Below, piece after piece: positions 27,363 through 36,285 of a stretch of DNA of 64,000 bases. The notes beneath the pieces are model-generated. The model saw only the letters and a program-made list of their open reading frames with translations, was not told the DNA's origin and did no database searches. Where the stretch lies: the NCBI RefSeq assembly GCF_005116575.1, contig NZ_SWCN01000017.1:1-64000 (forward strand), written 5' to 3'. Source of the DNA: Desulforhopalus sp. IMCC35007 (lineage in GTDB: Bacteria > Desulfobacterota > Desulfobulbia > Desulfobulbales > Desulfocapsaceae). The position numbers were made by a program, and so were the translations under genes. Positions within the stretch are counted from its first letter, which is position 1; each line of letters begins with the position of its first letter.

Positions 27363-28298
27363 TTATCGTTTGAAGATTGCTAGTGATCTCGAAGAATAAT
27401 ATACATTATAGAGTAGCCATAGCCGCCCGATATCAGCAATTGAAATAGAAGACCTCAACTTTAAGATAACTAATAGGCAGATAGGTAGTTGCCATAATAA
27501 ACCACTCAAAAGAAAGAGATACCATCCCCAACCTATTGTCCATAAAGTGACAGCCAACAGTGGCATCATTAAGTAATAAAGGGGTAAAATAAGGCTTGGC
27601 AATTCTCGTAGCTTTATGCCATGTGCCATTGAGCCATTATAATTACTCTTTCCACGCCATCTCTCTTTCTTGAAAAATTCCTTTAAAGTCCGTGCTTCTC
27701 CATGATGAACAGCCTTTATATTTATGTCAGAAATAATTTTACCGTGCTCGAAAAGGCGATAAGAAATATCAACATCCTCACACGTGATAAGATCCTCGTT
27801 AAACCCACCCACCTTAAGAAACAAATGATGCGGTATAAACATATTCATTGACTCAAGCCAAGTGACATATCTCACATCGGCATCTCTCTTGCCGCGTACA
27901 AGAAACCAAGTGCGCTGAACCCAGGTAGAATTCTCAGGAATCCCTGGTGGTGAACCAAAAAGAGCAATATCTTTTCGTTCCAAGTATCTGGAGGCTTGTT
28001 CTAACCAGTCCTCAGCGACTGTACAATCCGCGTCTATAAAAACCAAGACTCGCCCTTGCGCGAACCTGGCACCATGGTTTCGAAGCGCCGCAATGGTAAC
28101 TTGAGGTATCCGGACAACCTGAGCACCATTTGATTCCGCCAAGGAAACAGTCCTGTCATCTGAGCCGTTATCAACAACAATCACCTCATATCTGTCTTTA
28201 GGATAGCTGTTGGAGAAAATTGACTGCAGGCAAGCAGAAATACACCTTTCCTCATTCTTGGCCGGAATTATCACCGAGAAGTCTAACACAGTACGCAT
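27363..28298 (-). CDS. family 2 glycosyltransferase
   Basis: This GT2 protein of about 311 residues has FSVIIPAKNEERCISACL near the start, VVDNGSDDRT at about 48 and the metal site FIDADCTVAEDW at about 100-111. C-terminal hydrophobic helices (LPLYYLMMPLLAVTLW and others) follow. The ATG at 28296-28298 is preferred over a TTG just before it; it lies three bases after the stop of the double-GT2 gene. It resembles the GT2 at 3876-4883, including the WRGK/WRGR-type motif after ED(V/A)D, so the two may be paralogues. Confidence 0.85.
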   Translation of the reverse strand: MRTVLDFSVIIPAKNEERCISACLQSIFSNSYPKDRYEVIVVDNGSDDRTVSLAESNGAQVVRIPQVTIAALRNHGARFAQGRVLVFIDADCTVAEDWLEQASRYLERKDIALFGSPPGIPENSTWVQRTWFLVRGKRDADVRYVTWLESMNMFIPHHLFLKVGGFNEDLITCEDVDISYRLFEHGKIISDINIKAVHHGEARTLKEFFKKERWRGKSNYNGSMAHGIKLRELPSLILPLYYLMMPLLAVTLWTIGWGWYLFLLSGLLWQLPICLLVILKLRSSISIADIGRLWLLYNVYYSSRSLAIFKR

Positions 28299-28301
28299 CA
28301 A

Positions 28302-30731
28302 CTACTTGGCAACGCGGCTGAATACGCGCCATCTTGTTGCCTGCTTATTGAAAATCCCTTTATACATACCATACAGTGCTGCACTATTAACCAAGCAGAA
28401 ATAAAAAGGCACATACAAAAGTGGTGTTTTTATTCTACCTGGAATAATTCCTGCAGTAGTTGCTAAACCATAAAATATTACCTGTAATATCAGAGCAATT
28501 TCAATGAATAAATTAGCTGTTAACAAATAGAGCAAGACAGTTAAACCCAGCAAAGAGATTAAGAAGAGAGGCGCGTTCCATCTCAAAAATTTATGGGAAA
28601 AATAACAAAAAAAGAGCAATCCTTTTTTAAAATCTGGAATTCCCTCTCCCTGCTTTATAGCCTGAAACGCTCCAGCTACAACCCTTGATTTTTTCAAGAA
28701 CTCAATTAAACTGGAACTAATATTGTTCTCACACCCTATAGCCTCTCCTTCGTAAATTAGGCGATATCCCTGCAGGGCAATATTCATTGAAATCACGAAA
28801 TCATCGAGAATAATATTGTTGGATGGCGCCAAAAAGAGGTCACGACGGATGGCAAACATACCTCCATCGGCACCAATGATGGAGCCAATTTTTGACTCAG
28901 TATGTTGAATCCAACGTTCATAACGATAATACAATGATTCTGACTCACCAAAGGTGGTTTTTTCATTGGTCAATATAACATTAGCACTCACTCCACCGAC
29001 AGACGGGTCAGCAAAATTGCGTACCAATTTCTTTACAGCATCAGGCATATACATAGTATTAGCATCTGAGAAAAGGATAATGTCGGTGTCTATTTTCGGC
29101 ACTGTAGCTAAAATAACACCTATCTTTCCCTGACGATTCTGATAATCATAGAGAATAACCCGACTACTCGTGTGTTTTTGCACAATTTTGCTAGTCAGAT
29201 CCTCTGAACCATCCGAGGCAATAATAAATTTTATCCTTTCTGGAGGATAGTTGAGAGAAAGACAGTTTTGAACTTTTTCTTCAATGACATCTTCCTCATT
29301 ATAAGCACATATCAGCATCGTCACATCGGGGGTATAATTCTCATCACGCATTATTGGTTGGGAGAAACTTTTCGCAATAGCTGCAAGCACAAGAGGATAA
29401 CCAATATAGATATAGAGAAGAACAAAAAGAGAGAAAAGCCAGGCGAGTTTTGCTGGCCAATAAGTTATATAAATAGGACCTACCGCCCACAGCAATACTA
29501 CGATAAATGATGTCCAGGCAAGCCCATGTATCATCACACGACCTCGATCTAAGCCCGGCTGCTTATCAGTTCCAAGACGAGGAGGATTCCAGGTAGACTG
29601 AACATTACCACGTAAACTCCGACTGAGCCCAACCAGAGATGCTATATTAACCAATATAAAATAGTAAGGATAATGAAATAACGGCAACTCTTTATTACTA
29701 TTAGAAAATAGATATCCTCCATATGCGAACCAGCCAAACAAAAGGGTTATAAAGGTAATATATTGAAAAAACAATTCACCTTCGCTAGCGAGACCCAAAG
29801 AGGCTATAACAAAAACCATCATAAAAATAGGAGTGAACCAACGTAATAATTTATGGGAGATAACTTCCAAAGCAAAAAAACCAGTATGCAGTGGGTTAAG
29901 AACCCCCTTAACTCTGAGAAGACCACTGAACGATCGGTTGACTATTCGCACCTTTCGAGCAAACTCCTTGCTGTAAACTCCAGCAGTTTTTTCCCAGCAG
30001 ATGGCCTGAGGGGCATAAATACCGCGAAATCCTTTGGCTATGATTTGAAGTGGATTTACAAAATCATTAATATCCGTTTTTCGCATATCCTCGTATAGTT
30101 CTCGCCGAATAGCATAAATAGCCCCATCCCCTCCAACTACTGAGTGAAGCCGACTTTCCAGTGTTTTTATAACAATTTCATATTTCCAGTATGCATCTTC
30201 ACTTCTCCCAGCAGATGTTTCTTCCGAATTTTTATAGCGAGCCTCTCCTACTACATAACCAACCCGTTCATCAGCAAAATTCTCAATCAAACGTAGAATG
30301 GAGTCTGGTTCATACATGGCATTTGCATCAGAAAAGACAATAATTTCACCCTGAGCTGCTGCTACGCCAAGATTCAAACCCAATGTTTTACCCAATCTTT
30401 CGGCCTGTCGTATCAGTCTCACTTGACTGCAATTAAAAGATGTCACAATCTCATCTGTCCGGTCGGAAGAGGCATCGGAAACAACAACAATCTCTAAAAG
30501 ATCCTTAGGGTATTCTATGGCCAGACTGTTTTTTAATTTTTCCTCAATAACATCTTCCTCATTAAAACAGGAAATTATTAAGGTGACAAATGGACGTGCT
30601 GTGGGATCTTTATCAATCTTCTTATCAGACACAAGAAACTGTAGGAAAAGCAATAACAGAGGATAACCAATATAGATATATATCAGTGCAGCCAAGGATG
30701 ACCACGCCAGAATTTGCAATACCGAAATCAT
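28302..30731 (-). CDS. tandem double family 2 glycosyltransferase, membrane-bound
   Basis: The 809-residue protein is made of two similar halves. Each half has an N-terminal membrane helix with IYIGYPL, a GT2 domain (TLIISCFNEEDVIEE, then TMLICAYNEEDVIEE), a metal site (FSDANAMYEPDS, then FSDANTMYMPDA) and several C-terminal helices. It looks like an internal gene duplication and fusion of a processive-type GT2. Both halves keep the key aspartates, so both may be active, perhaps adding two sugars in turn. Ordinary members of the family are about half this length. The next GT2 gene follows three bases downstream. Confidence 0.85.
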   Translation of the reverse strand: MISVLQILAWSSLAALIYIYIGYPLLLLFLQFLVSDKKIDKDPTARPFVTLIISCFNEEDVIEEKLKNSLAIEYPKDLLEIVVVSDASSDRTDEIVTSFNCSQVRLIRQAERLGKTLGLNLGVAAAQGEIIVFSDANAMYEPDSILRLIENFADERVGYVVGEARYKNSEETSAGRSEDAYWKYEIVIKTLESRLHSVVGGDGAIYAIRRELYEDMRKTDINDFVNPLQIIAKGFRGIYAPQAICWEKTAGVYSKEFARKVRIVNRSFSGLLRVKGVLNPLHTGFFALEVISHKLLRWFTPIFMMVFVIASLGLASEGELFFQYITFITLLFGWFAYGGYLFSNSNKELPLFHYPYYFILVNIASLVGLSRSLRGNVQSTWNPPRLGTDKQPGLDRGRVMIHGLAWTSFIVVLLWAVGPIYITYWPAKLAWLFSLFVLLYIYIGYPLVLAAIAKSFSQPIMRDENYTPDVTMLICAYNEEDVIEEKVQNCLSLNYPPERIKFIIASDGSEDLTSKIVQKHTSSRVILYDYQNRQGKIGVILATVPKIDTDIILFSDANTMYMPDAVKKLVRNFADPSVGGVSANVILTNEKTTFGESESLYYRYERWIQHTESKIGSIIGADGGMFAIRRDLFLAPSNNIILDDFVISMNIALQGYRLIYEGEAIGCENNISSSLIEFLKKSRVVAGAFQAIKQGEGIPDFKKGLLFFCYFSHKFLRWNAPLFLISLLGLTVLLYLLTANLFIEIALILQVIFYGLATTAGIIPGRIKTPLLYVPFYFCLVNSAALYGMYKGIFNKQATRWRVFSRVAK

Positions 30732-30874
30732 AAACGAATCTTTTCCCAGTTAATGGTTCTTCAAGGCGGGCTACAACCCCTCCGGAGTATAGGCGAGTAA
30801 TGTACGATTTTCATTTATGTAAAAAAACACCGAACAAATTGGAAGGGTCTTAACAGCAAACTTCCACTGACAAA

Positions 30875-31444
30875 TCAAGCTTCTTTTATCCCCAGCAACC
30901 TACTGTTGTCATAATTTTTATTAATGATACGTGCGGGATTTCCCGAAGCCAAACAATGCTTCCCAACAGGAGATGAGACTCTGGCCCCCACCATGATAGT
31001 GGCATGGTCGGCAACCTTAAGGCCATCCTCTAAGACTGCATGAGCACCGACCCAAACATAATCACCTAAAACACAACCATCCCCTACTTTAACCTGTTGG
31101 TGAACATTACAATTTTTGCCAATCTGACAACTGCCGAGTTCAATACCTCCAAAATGGCCGATATAAAAACCTTCTGCAATCACGGCATTTCGATTAATGG
31201 CAATACCATACATCTTTTCGGTTAACAATTTCCCAATCGAGTAGAATATATTTGCCAGCGGATAGAGGAAAGAAAGTCTTCCATATTTTAATCGTTGATC
31301 AATAAAGCGACCGTACCGATACACAGAGCTGGTATGAAATCCATAAGCAAAAACAATAATAAACAGGGTCCAGATTATCGAATTACTCTCACGACCATCA
31401 CAGCACAAGTGTCGTTGCAAATCAGCCTTAATATAATCAAACAT
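30875..31444 (-). CDS. serine-acetyltransferase-like hexapeptide protein
   Basis: This 189-residue CysE-like acetyltransferase has a short helical N-terminus with MFDYIKADLQRHL. Hexapeptide turns include AIAINRNAVIAEGFYIGHFGG, IGKNCNVHQQVKVGDG and LGDYVWVGAHAVLEDG. The HQQVKVGD position corresponds to the usual catalytic-histidine region. It begins about 50 bases after the related gene upstream, and the pair probably arose by duplication. It likely acetylates sugars of the exopolysaccharide. Confidence 0.78.
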   Translation of the reverse strand: MFDYIKADLQRHLCCDGRESNSIIWTLFIIVFAYGFHTSSVYRYGRFIDQRLKYGRLSFLYPLANIFYSIGKLLTEKMYGIAINRNAVIAEGFYIGHFGGIELGSCQIGKNCNVHQQVKVGDGCVLGDYVWVGAHAVLEDGLKVADHATIMVGARVSSPVGKHCLASGNPARIINKNYDNSRLLGIKEA

Positions 31445-31497
31445 AATTATACTCTACATCAAATAGACAAAAATGGCATCTCAGCAACTTCCTGCCT

Positions 31498-32088
31498 TCA
31501 GTTCTTTTGATAGTTAATGGGATATGGCCCTGCCTTAATATTTTTATTACGAATACGGCAGGGATTGCCCCCAACCACCATATTATCGGGGAGACTTTTG
31601 GCAAGAACAGTACCGTTCTCAATAATCGTATTTCCACCAATAGAAAGAGCTCCATACACCACAGAGTCATGCCCAATCCAGATATTATCTCCAAATTCAG
31701 GGGTCTCCCCTTCGACCCCTTGCCCGGTGGTTACATTATGATGAATCGTACAATTCACTCCCATACGCCGAAGACCAAGAATTATATTCCCCTGATTTGA
31801 CAAGAATAAACCTGGGCCAATATCAGCCGTCACTAAAATTTCGATTTTCGTCAAAAAGACAGCAAATTGCTTTGTCGTAAAATAAAGCAGCTTGAAGAGA
31901 AGTTTTAAAGGGTTTTTATAACCATTACCAAAATAACTATTAATCCAGAAGCCAAAACGATGGACTACAATTGCCCAATAGCCTGGAGACTTACAGATAG
32001 CTATGATCTTGCTGATGAAATCGGGATTAGTACCATACCCCAAATTGTCACAATATCTTTGTAAATCTTGGCGCAAATTAGAAAACAT
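31498..32088 (-). CDS. serine-acetyltransferase-like hexapeptide protein
   Basis: The 196-residue protein has the same plan as its downstream neighbour: MFSNLRQDLQRYCDNL at the N-terminus, then hexapeptide repeats (IGPGLFLSNQGNIILGLRR, CTIHHNVTTGQGVEGE, IWIGHDSVVYGALSIGG, MVVGGNPCRI). The HHNVTTGQG histidines form the probable active site, and VVGGNPCRI is the typical closing motif. It follows the SGNH gene by 11 bases, so the modification enzymes are co-expressed. Confidence 0.8.
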   Translation of the reverse strand: MFSNLRQDLQRYCDNLGYGTNPDFISKIIAICKSPGYWAIVVHRFGFWINSYFGNGYKNPLKLLFKLLYFTTKQFAVFLTKIEILVTADIGPGLFLSNQGNIILGLRRMGVNCTIHHNVTTGQGVEGETPEFGDNIWIGHDSVVYGALSIGGNTIIENGTVLAKSLPDNMVVGGNPCRIRNKNIKAGPYPINYQKN

Positions 32089-32099
32089 GAATACAATGG

Positions 32100-32975
32100 T
32101 TAGTCAAGATTTGCCAAAAACATCAAGAATTTTTCCGCTACAACTTGCTTCCCAATTGGACTCAAATGACCTCCATCATCACTATATTCAGGCACCATAC
32201 TTTCAATATCTTGACCTCCCGCAGAGAAAGTTGAACGGCTTCCGTTCATAAATGTAGACTCTATAGCTGCCAAATCAAAAACAGGCTCCTTACCATTATA
32301 TTCATTCCGTAACATCTGGTTAAAAGTAAACTTAGCAGTGTTTTCATAGTAATCGTTCTTGCCAAGAACGTTTTTCACCAGTCTTTTCAGCTTTTGCTTC
32401 CATTTTGCAAAGCCAACGCTTTCTGAATAGAGTGGCACAGTAACATGAATGAGAGTCGTTGTCGGATACTTTTCCTTCAATTCTGCCATGGACTCTTTGT
32501 AGTGACTGAACAATTCCTTTTTATCAGTTAGGGTTCCGATATCGACAAAACAAAATTTCATAAACGCGTAATCTGCATCTCTGCCTACACCATTTTTTAC
32601 CCAGAATGAAAAATCATCTACCTTCGTCTTGGGAGCAAAATTGTCACCAACATAAGCATGTCCTAATATTCCTTCTCCATTTTTAGCAAAATCTTCTGGC
32701 CCATCAAGTTTAACAACATCGAGCTTTATAGCTGGATTCCGAGACTTGACCATATCAACACCATCAAGGATATTTGCTCCGACAGAGTGGTGACCAAAAA
32801 ATATTCTTTTCTTTGCCAAAACATTCCATTTTTCTGCAGACATTTGATCCAGCTTCATAACAACAACCTCACTCGCCTTTAGATGGTTTCCTCCGAGCAA
32901 TCCAACTACCAATACAACAATAATAACAACACTTGCTCTTTTAAATACACGTCTATTAATTTCTGAGATCATCAT
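32100..32975 (-). CDS. exported SGNH-like protein of exopolysaccharide loci
   Basis: This protein of about 291 residues has an N-terminal membrane or signal helix (ASVVIIVVLVVGLLGG). A SGNH-hydrolase-like fold follows, in which the usual GDS block reads FFGHHSVGANILDG near residue 45. A late GGHLSPIGKQVVAEKFL block provides the probable catalytic histidine. Such proteins act on O-acetyl groups of periplasmic polysaccharides. The ATG at 32973-32975 follows the upstream stop by one base and has AGAGGA in front; an upstream TTG would overlap the neighbour. It is grouped with two acetyltransferases. Confidence 0.65.
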   Translation of the reverse strand: MMISEINRRVFKRASVVIIVVLVVGLLGGNHLKASEVVVMKLDQMSAEKWNVLAKKRIFFGHHSVGANILDGVDMVKSRNPAIKLDVVKLDGPEDFAKNGEGILGHAYVGDNFAPKTKVDDFSFWVKNGVGRDADYAFMKFCFVDIGTLTDKKELFSHYKESMAELKEKYPTTTLIHVTVPLYSESVGFAKWKQKLKRLVKNVLGKNDYYENTAKFTFNQMLRNEYNGKEPVFDLAAIESTFMNGSRSTFSAGGQDIESMVPEYSDDGGHLSPIGKQVVAEKFLMFLANLD

Positions 32976-32976
32976 A

Positions 32977-33432
32977 TCAACTTTCCTCTTCAGCAATTAT
33001 TCGCGCTCGCTTATCCGTATCGATCAATTCTATATTCAACCCCTGTTTTGCAAAAACAAAAGCAATATTTTCATCATCAAAGGCTTCACCAGGCTCAGGA
33101 GAAACCAGCACGCGCAAACCAAGTTCTTCTAACCTTTCAAGCTCTTCTTCCATTTTATCACACTTAAAGCAAAGATGGTGAAGACCACCTCCTTTTTTAG
33201 CGAAACGGTAAATTGGGGAATCACTGCCTACAGGCTCTATCAGTTTAACAGGGAGTGAGTTTTCCTTTTTGAGAAAGACAACTTTCACTTTTTGCCGGGT
33301 ATTGATCACTTCTTCAGTAAATTGCTTGTAACCAAACACCTTTTGCCAGTGCTCGACTCCAGCTTGTAATGAAAGTACAACAACACCGACATGGTCAAGA
33401 TCCATCATTTCATTTCCATTTGTGTCATTCAC
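32977..33432 (-). CDS. VOC-family (glyoxalase/epimerase-like) protein
   Basis: The protein is 151 residues from a GTG at 33430-33432, or 143 residues from the ATG at 33406-33408 that begins MMDLDHVGVVVLSL. It has the paired beta-alpha-beta modules of the vicinal oxygen chelate fold. The first metal histidine is in DHVG, later ligands are in GGLHHLCFKC, and a glutamate lies near the end in GLNIELI. This pattern matches methylmalonyl-CoA epimerase-like proteins. Similar genes occur in exosortase clusters and might act on a glycan precursor; the substrate is unknown. Confidence 0.75.
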   Translation of the reverse strand: MNDTNGNEMMDLDHVGVVVLSLQAGVEHWQKVFGYKQFTEEVINTRQKVKVVFLKKENSLPVKLIEPVGSDSPIYRFAKKGGGLHHLCFKCDKMEEELERLEELGLRVLVSPEPGEAFDDENIAFVFAKQGLNIELIDTDKRARIIAEEES

Positions 33433-33646
33433 TCGCCTTTATGGCTCTTTTTAGTGCTTCTCTCCAGAAACCTGTCATAATAGACAGAAGCACCGGAGAC
33501 AATTATTAAATTGAAAAATTAACCTAACCACCATGGCAATTATACCCATGAGGGGCTGAACCGAGTCCTGGCTTACTTCCAATTTGCCGAGGTTCGCTCC
33601 ATCATAAATACAACTACATCATTTATGACATTATTCAATGTTACCA
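33433..33646 (-). promoter_or_regulatory. structured leader upstream of the VOC gene
   Basis: On the minus strand the last ~60 bases before the start can fold. GTGCTT (about 33490) pairs with AAGCAC, enclosing the hairpin CTGTC/GACAG, and a small GCC/GGC hairpin lies next to the start. Farther up, ACATT-ATTC-AATGT at 33628-33641 resembles the dyads at 18054 and 37432. No known riboswitch consensus was matched. Confidence 0.3.
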
Positions 33647-34693
33647 TCACAGACTAATATACCTCCTAACTCTTGAGCCAATAAAATTAGCCATCGCCAA
33701 AGGCAACTTTTGCCAAATGAGCTCCAGCATTTTCCTGGAAATCCTCGAAGAGGTCTCATTCTCAGTTTGCGATTTACCTAAACGATACCAATAAAGCTGC
33801 CTAGGTTCAGCACCCCATTGTTTTTTAAACAAATATGTTCCTTCATCAAGAGTGGAACGGCCAAAATCGAACACTTTTTTTTCATTATCCGTCGCATACT
33901 TTAGAAGATTCCAGTATATCAGCATATTCGGAGCCAATCCATTAAACTCCCTAAGGGTTGAGGCCCAAGGAATACTTACTATGTTTTTTGTAAAGAGAAT
34001 AATACCACACCCAACGGGGAGGTCATCTTTATATACCAGCCCCATTCGGGCATTTTCCCCATAATTAACAAGAATTTTCTCAATCCATTTTTTGCTGTGC
34101 ACCGGGGAACCGAGTGCATGCATGTTACGACTGAAGACCTGATAGAAGTCATCGATTTTTTCCAGTCCTCCCCATCGAAAGGTCAGTCCATTTTTTTCTG
34201 CCTTTCTTACCTGACTTCGTAATTTTGATTTGAATCCACTCCAGAGTTCATCGGAAGAACCTGGCAGATTCAGAAGCATGCGAACCTTTTTAGTCTCTAC
34301 GCTTACATGCAAATTATCAGTATCAGCCTCAAACAGATCCCCCTGGTAACTACGCACATCCAATTCTTTCCCTTTAGATTGTTTTATCAAGGATATGGCT
34401 TCAGCCATCAAAGCCTTTTTAATATCATCATTATCAGCAAAAACATCACCGACATCACAAAAAGGCAAAGAGACAAAAGAGCTGCCACAAAAAGGGATTC
34501 GAAAATCAAACAACGGCAAGATTCCTTTTATCACCCCATCTTCCTCAGCAAGCAGATAGCAACTCTTGTGGCCATAAGCCTGCTCCACCGCCTCTTTCCA
34601 TGAAAAGCAACAATAAGGGGCCGCATCTGGACAATTGTCTACATAGTTGTCCCATGATTTTTTATCTTTTAATGTGGCTAATCGTACTTGCAT
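33647..34693 (-). CDS. FemAB-family protein, XrtA/PEP-CTERM system-associated
   Basis: The 348-residue double-GNAT protein is of the pep-cterm FemAB type (TIGR03019). KDKKSWDNYVDNCPDAAPYC is near the start, LRSQVRKAEKNGL is in the middle, and the second GNAT ends with VFDFGRSTLDEGTYLFKKQWGAEPRQLYWY. That last motif is typical of this family. It may transfer an aminoacyl or acyl group onto an envelope precursor; the exact reaction is unproven. It lies 15 bases after the exosortase stop, which ties it to the protein-sorting genes. Confidence 0.85.
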   Translation of the reverse strand: MQVRLATLKDKKSWDNYVDNCPDAAPYCCFSWKEAVEQAYGHKSCYLLAEEDGVIKGILPLFDFRIPFCGSSFVSLPFCDVGDVFADNDDIKKALMAEAISLIKQSKGKELDVRSYQGDLFEADTDNLHVSVETKKVRMLLNLPGSSDELWSGFKSKLRSQVRKAEKNGLTFRWGGLEKIDDFYQVFSRNMHALGSPVHSKKWIEKILVNYGENARMGLVYKDDLPVGCGIILFTKNIVSIPWASTLREFNGLAPNMLIYWNLLKYATDNEKKVFDFGRSTLDEGTYLFKKQWGAEPRQLYWYRLGKSQTENETSSRISRKMLELIWQKLPLAMANFIGSRVRRYISL

Positions 34694-34708
34694 TTCATTT
34701 TGGCAGTA

Positions 34709-35521
34709 TTAAGCTGCAGATTTTCGTTCAATAATTTTATTGACTAACAGCAACATTAACAAGCCAATAACAAAAGTAAAAACGCCGGAGAAGTCATGTA
34801 AAAATCCTTCGGCCACCTCAGAGCCATACTTCGAGGCCAGGATCGCTGTAACGGTCAGTCTAATGATATTCGCACAAATGGCAGCAGGTGCTGCAGCAAA
34901 AAAAAGAAACCATTTCCTCGCTGAAGACAAGCTTGACATCCAGACAAGCAAACTACTCAGCGCAAACATGGTAACAAGAGAGCGCAACCCTGAACAAGCT
35001 GCAACTACCTCCAATGTTGTTTCGGACAAGTGAAGGATATTACCTTCTCTGAAGACAGGTATTCCTAAAAAACGGATGATTTGTTCAGTGAGAAAGGATC
35101 CGAACAATTGCAACGGAAAGGCTATTTTATTCCAGATTATCGCCGGCAACGGGACCATAAAAATAAGATAGAGAATCGGTATACTTAGGATCTTAAGATA
35201 CTCCCTACCCATCAGAAACAATACAATCCCGAGCAAAACAATGATCAGAGAAAAACGCTGGAGAAAAAATTCAGCACCAATCTTGCCAACAATGAGAATA
35301 GCAAGGCCGAGGGCAACAAGGATAAAACCAATATTCACAGGATACATTTTTGTTTCCAGCAACTTATCCTTAACAGAGTAGATCATGTAAGCGAAGATGA
35401 ACGGAACAAAATAACCATGGGAGTAGTTCTCGTTGGTATCCCAATCTGCAAACAGGGATTGCAAAAAAGGGATATAAAGTCCCAGGAGTGCAACACCTAC
35501 AAGCAGCAATGGTATCAACAT
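34709..35521 (-). CDS. exosortase (EpsH/Xrt family) transpeptidase
   Basis: This polytopic membrane protein has about 270 residues and eight helices. It shows the exosortase catalytic set: Cys in VAACSGLRSL near 185, Arg in ANIIRLTVTA near 226 and His in GFLHDFSGVF near 246. Exosortases cut PEP-CTERM tails. The HDFSG block is more like XrtD-type members than classic XrtA, although the neighbours are of XrtA type; the subtype is therefore open. GGGAGA sits seven bases before the ATG at 35519-35521, so I use this start, not the ATG at 35552-35554 that overlaps the epsI stop. Confidence 0.88.
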   Translation of the reverse strand: MLIPLLLVGVALLGLYIPFLQSLFADWDTNENYSHGYFVPFIFAYMIYSVKDKLLETKMYPVNIGFILVALGLAILIVGKIGAEFFLQRFSLIIVLLGIVLFLMGREYLKILSIPILYLIFMVPLPAIIWNKIAFPLQLFGSFLTEQIIRFLGIPVFREGNILHLSETTLEVVAACSGLRSLVTMFALSSLLVWMSSLSSARKWFLFFAAAPAAICANIIRLTVTAILASKYGSEVAEGFLHDFSGVFTFVIGLLMLLLVNKIIERKSAA

Positions 35522-35537
35522 GTCACTCTCCCATCTG

Positions 35538-36215
35538 CTATCGTCTGTTCTCATTGTCTCTCCCCGGTAGGTAATTTTCCAGCAGTGGCATTACCTTTTC
35601 AGCAAACACCCTGACCCTTGCTTCTGTTTCAGTAATCTCCGCGTTGGGAGCATAGGATATAATACGTACAAATGATCCATCCCGACGGCCTTTGAATAGG
35701 GCATCAAGAACAAGATAAATTTTCTCCCAATATTCGGAAGCAATAACGCGACCGCGATTCTGAAACCAATAGAGAACAACCTGGTATTCATCTCCACTAC
35801 GGATGAGCATTTCCGAAACTGTTGATTTTGTACCGCCCTCTATACCTTGGTTAAGTCCAACTTTCTTGATTCTATCAATCCCCCAACCACCGCCGGGAAT
35901 ACAGTTTTTAGGTGAATGGTAACTCCCCTCAACACCAACAGCACGATAATACCCTACATAGAGATTGATGTTATCTCCTGCATCTGAAACATAGTTATAT
36001 TGGATATAATCATTCACCCCAAGCAATTCGAGCACTCCTGCAGAAGACTGGAAAGAATTGCTCAGTTTGTAATTGCCTATAACCTGAGGAAACGAGGATA
36101 GTGATTTTTTAATCGAAACCGGTGAAACTGTAGAAGTAAACTGCAGGATGTACCAGGTGCAACCAAATAGAATAATAAGGGTCAACACTCTGGCCCAATG
36201 TACCTTGTTTTTCAT
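35538..36215 (-). CDS. EpsI-family exosortase-associated protein (DUF3485)
   Basis: This protein of about 225 residues has an N-terminal membrane anchor (VLTLIILFGCTWYILQF). The DUF3485 domain contains INLYVGYYRAVGVEGSYHS, PKNCIPGGGW and VVLYWFQNRGRVI; the CIPGGGW cysteine block is the family hallmark. EpsI is always paired with exosortase and is thought to assist in the transfer step. The ATG at 36213-36215 gives the normal anchor position and has AAGAGGCG upstream. An alternative ATG at 36282-36284, one base after the deacetylase stop, would add 23 residues. Confidence 0.85.
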   Translation of the reverse strand: MKNKVHWARVLTLIILFGCTWYILQFTSTVSPVSIKKSLSSFPQVIGNYKLSNSFQSSAGVLELLGVNDYIQYNYVSDAGDNINLYVGYYRAVGVEGSYHSPKNCIPGGGWGIDRIKKVGLNQGIEGGTKSTVSEMLIRSGDEYQVVLYWFQNRGRVIASEYWEKIYLVLDALFKGRRDGSFVRIISYAPNAEITETEARVRVFAEKVMPLLENYLPGRDNENRR

Positions 36216-36285
36216 AGGATGTTCGCCTCTTGCTTCTGCCAACTCATTGGTAATGCCCTTATTATTTATTGTAAGTCTACCCATA

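Noticed and set aside
33541-33600. Possible cyclic di-GMP (GEMM) riboswitch on the minus strand
   Set aside because: GGCAAA and AAGCC are present but the GACGC block, the P1b hairpin and the receptor loop are not.
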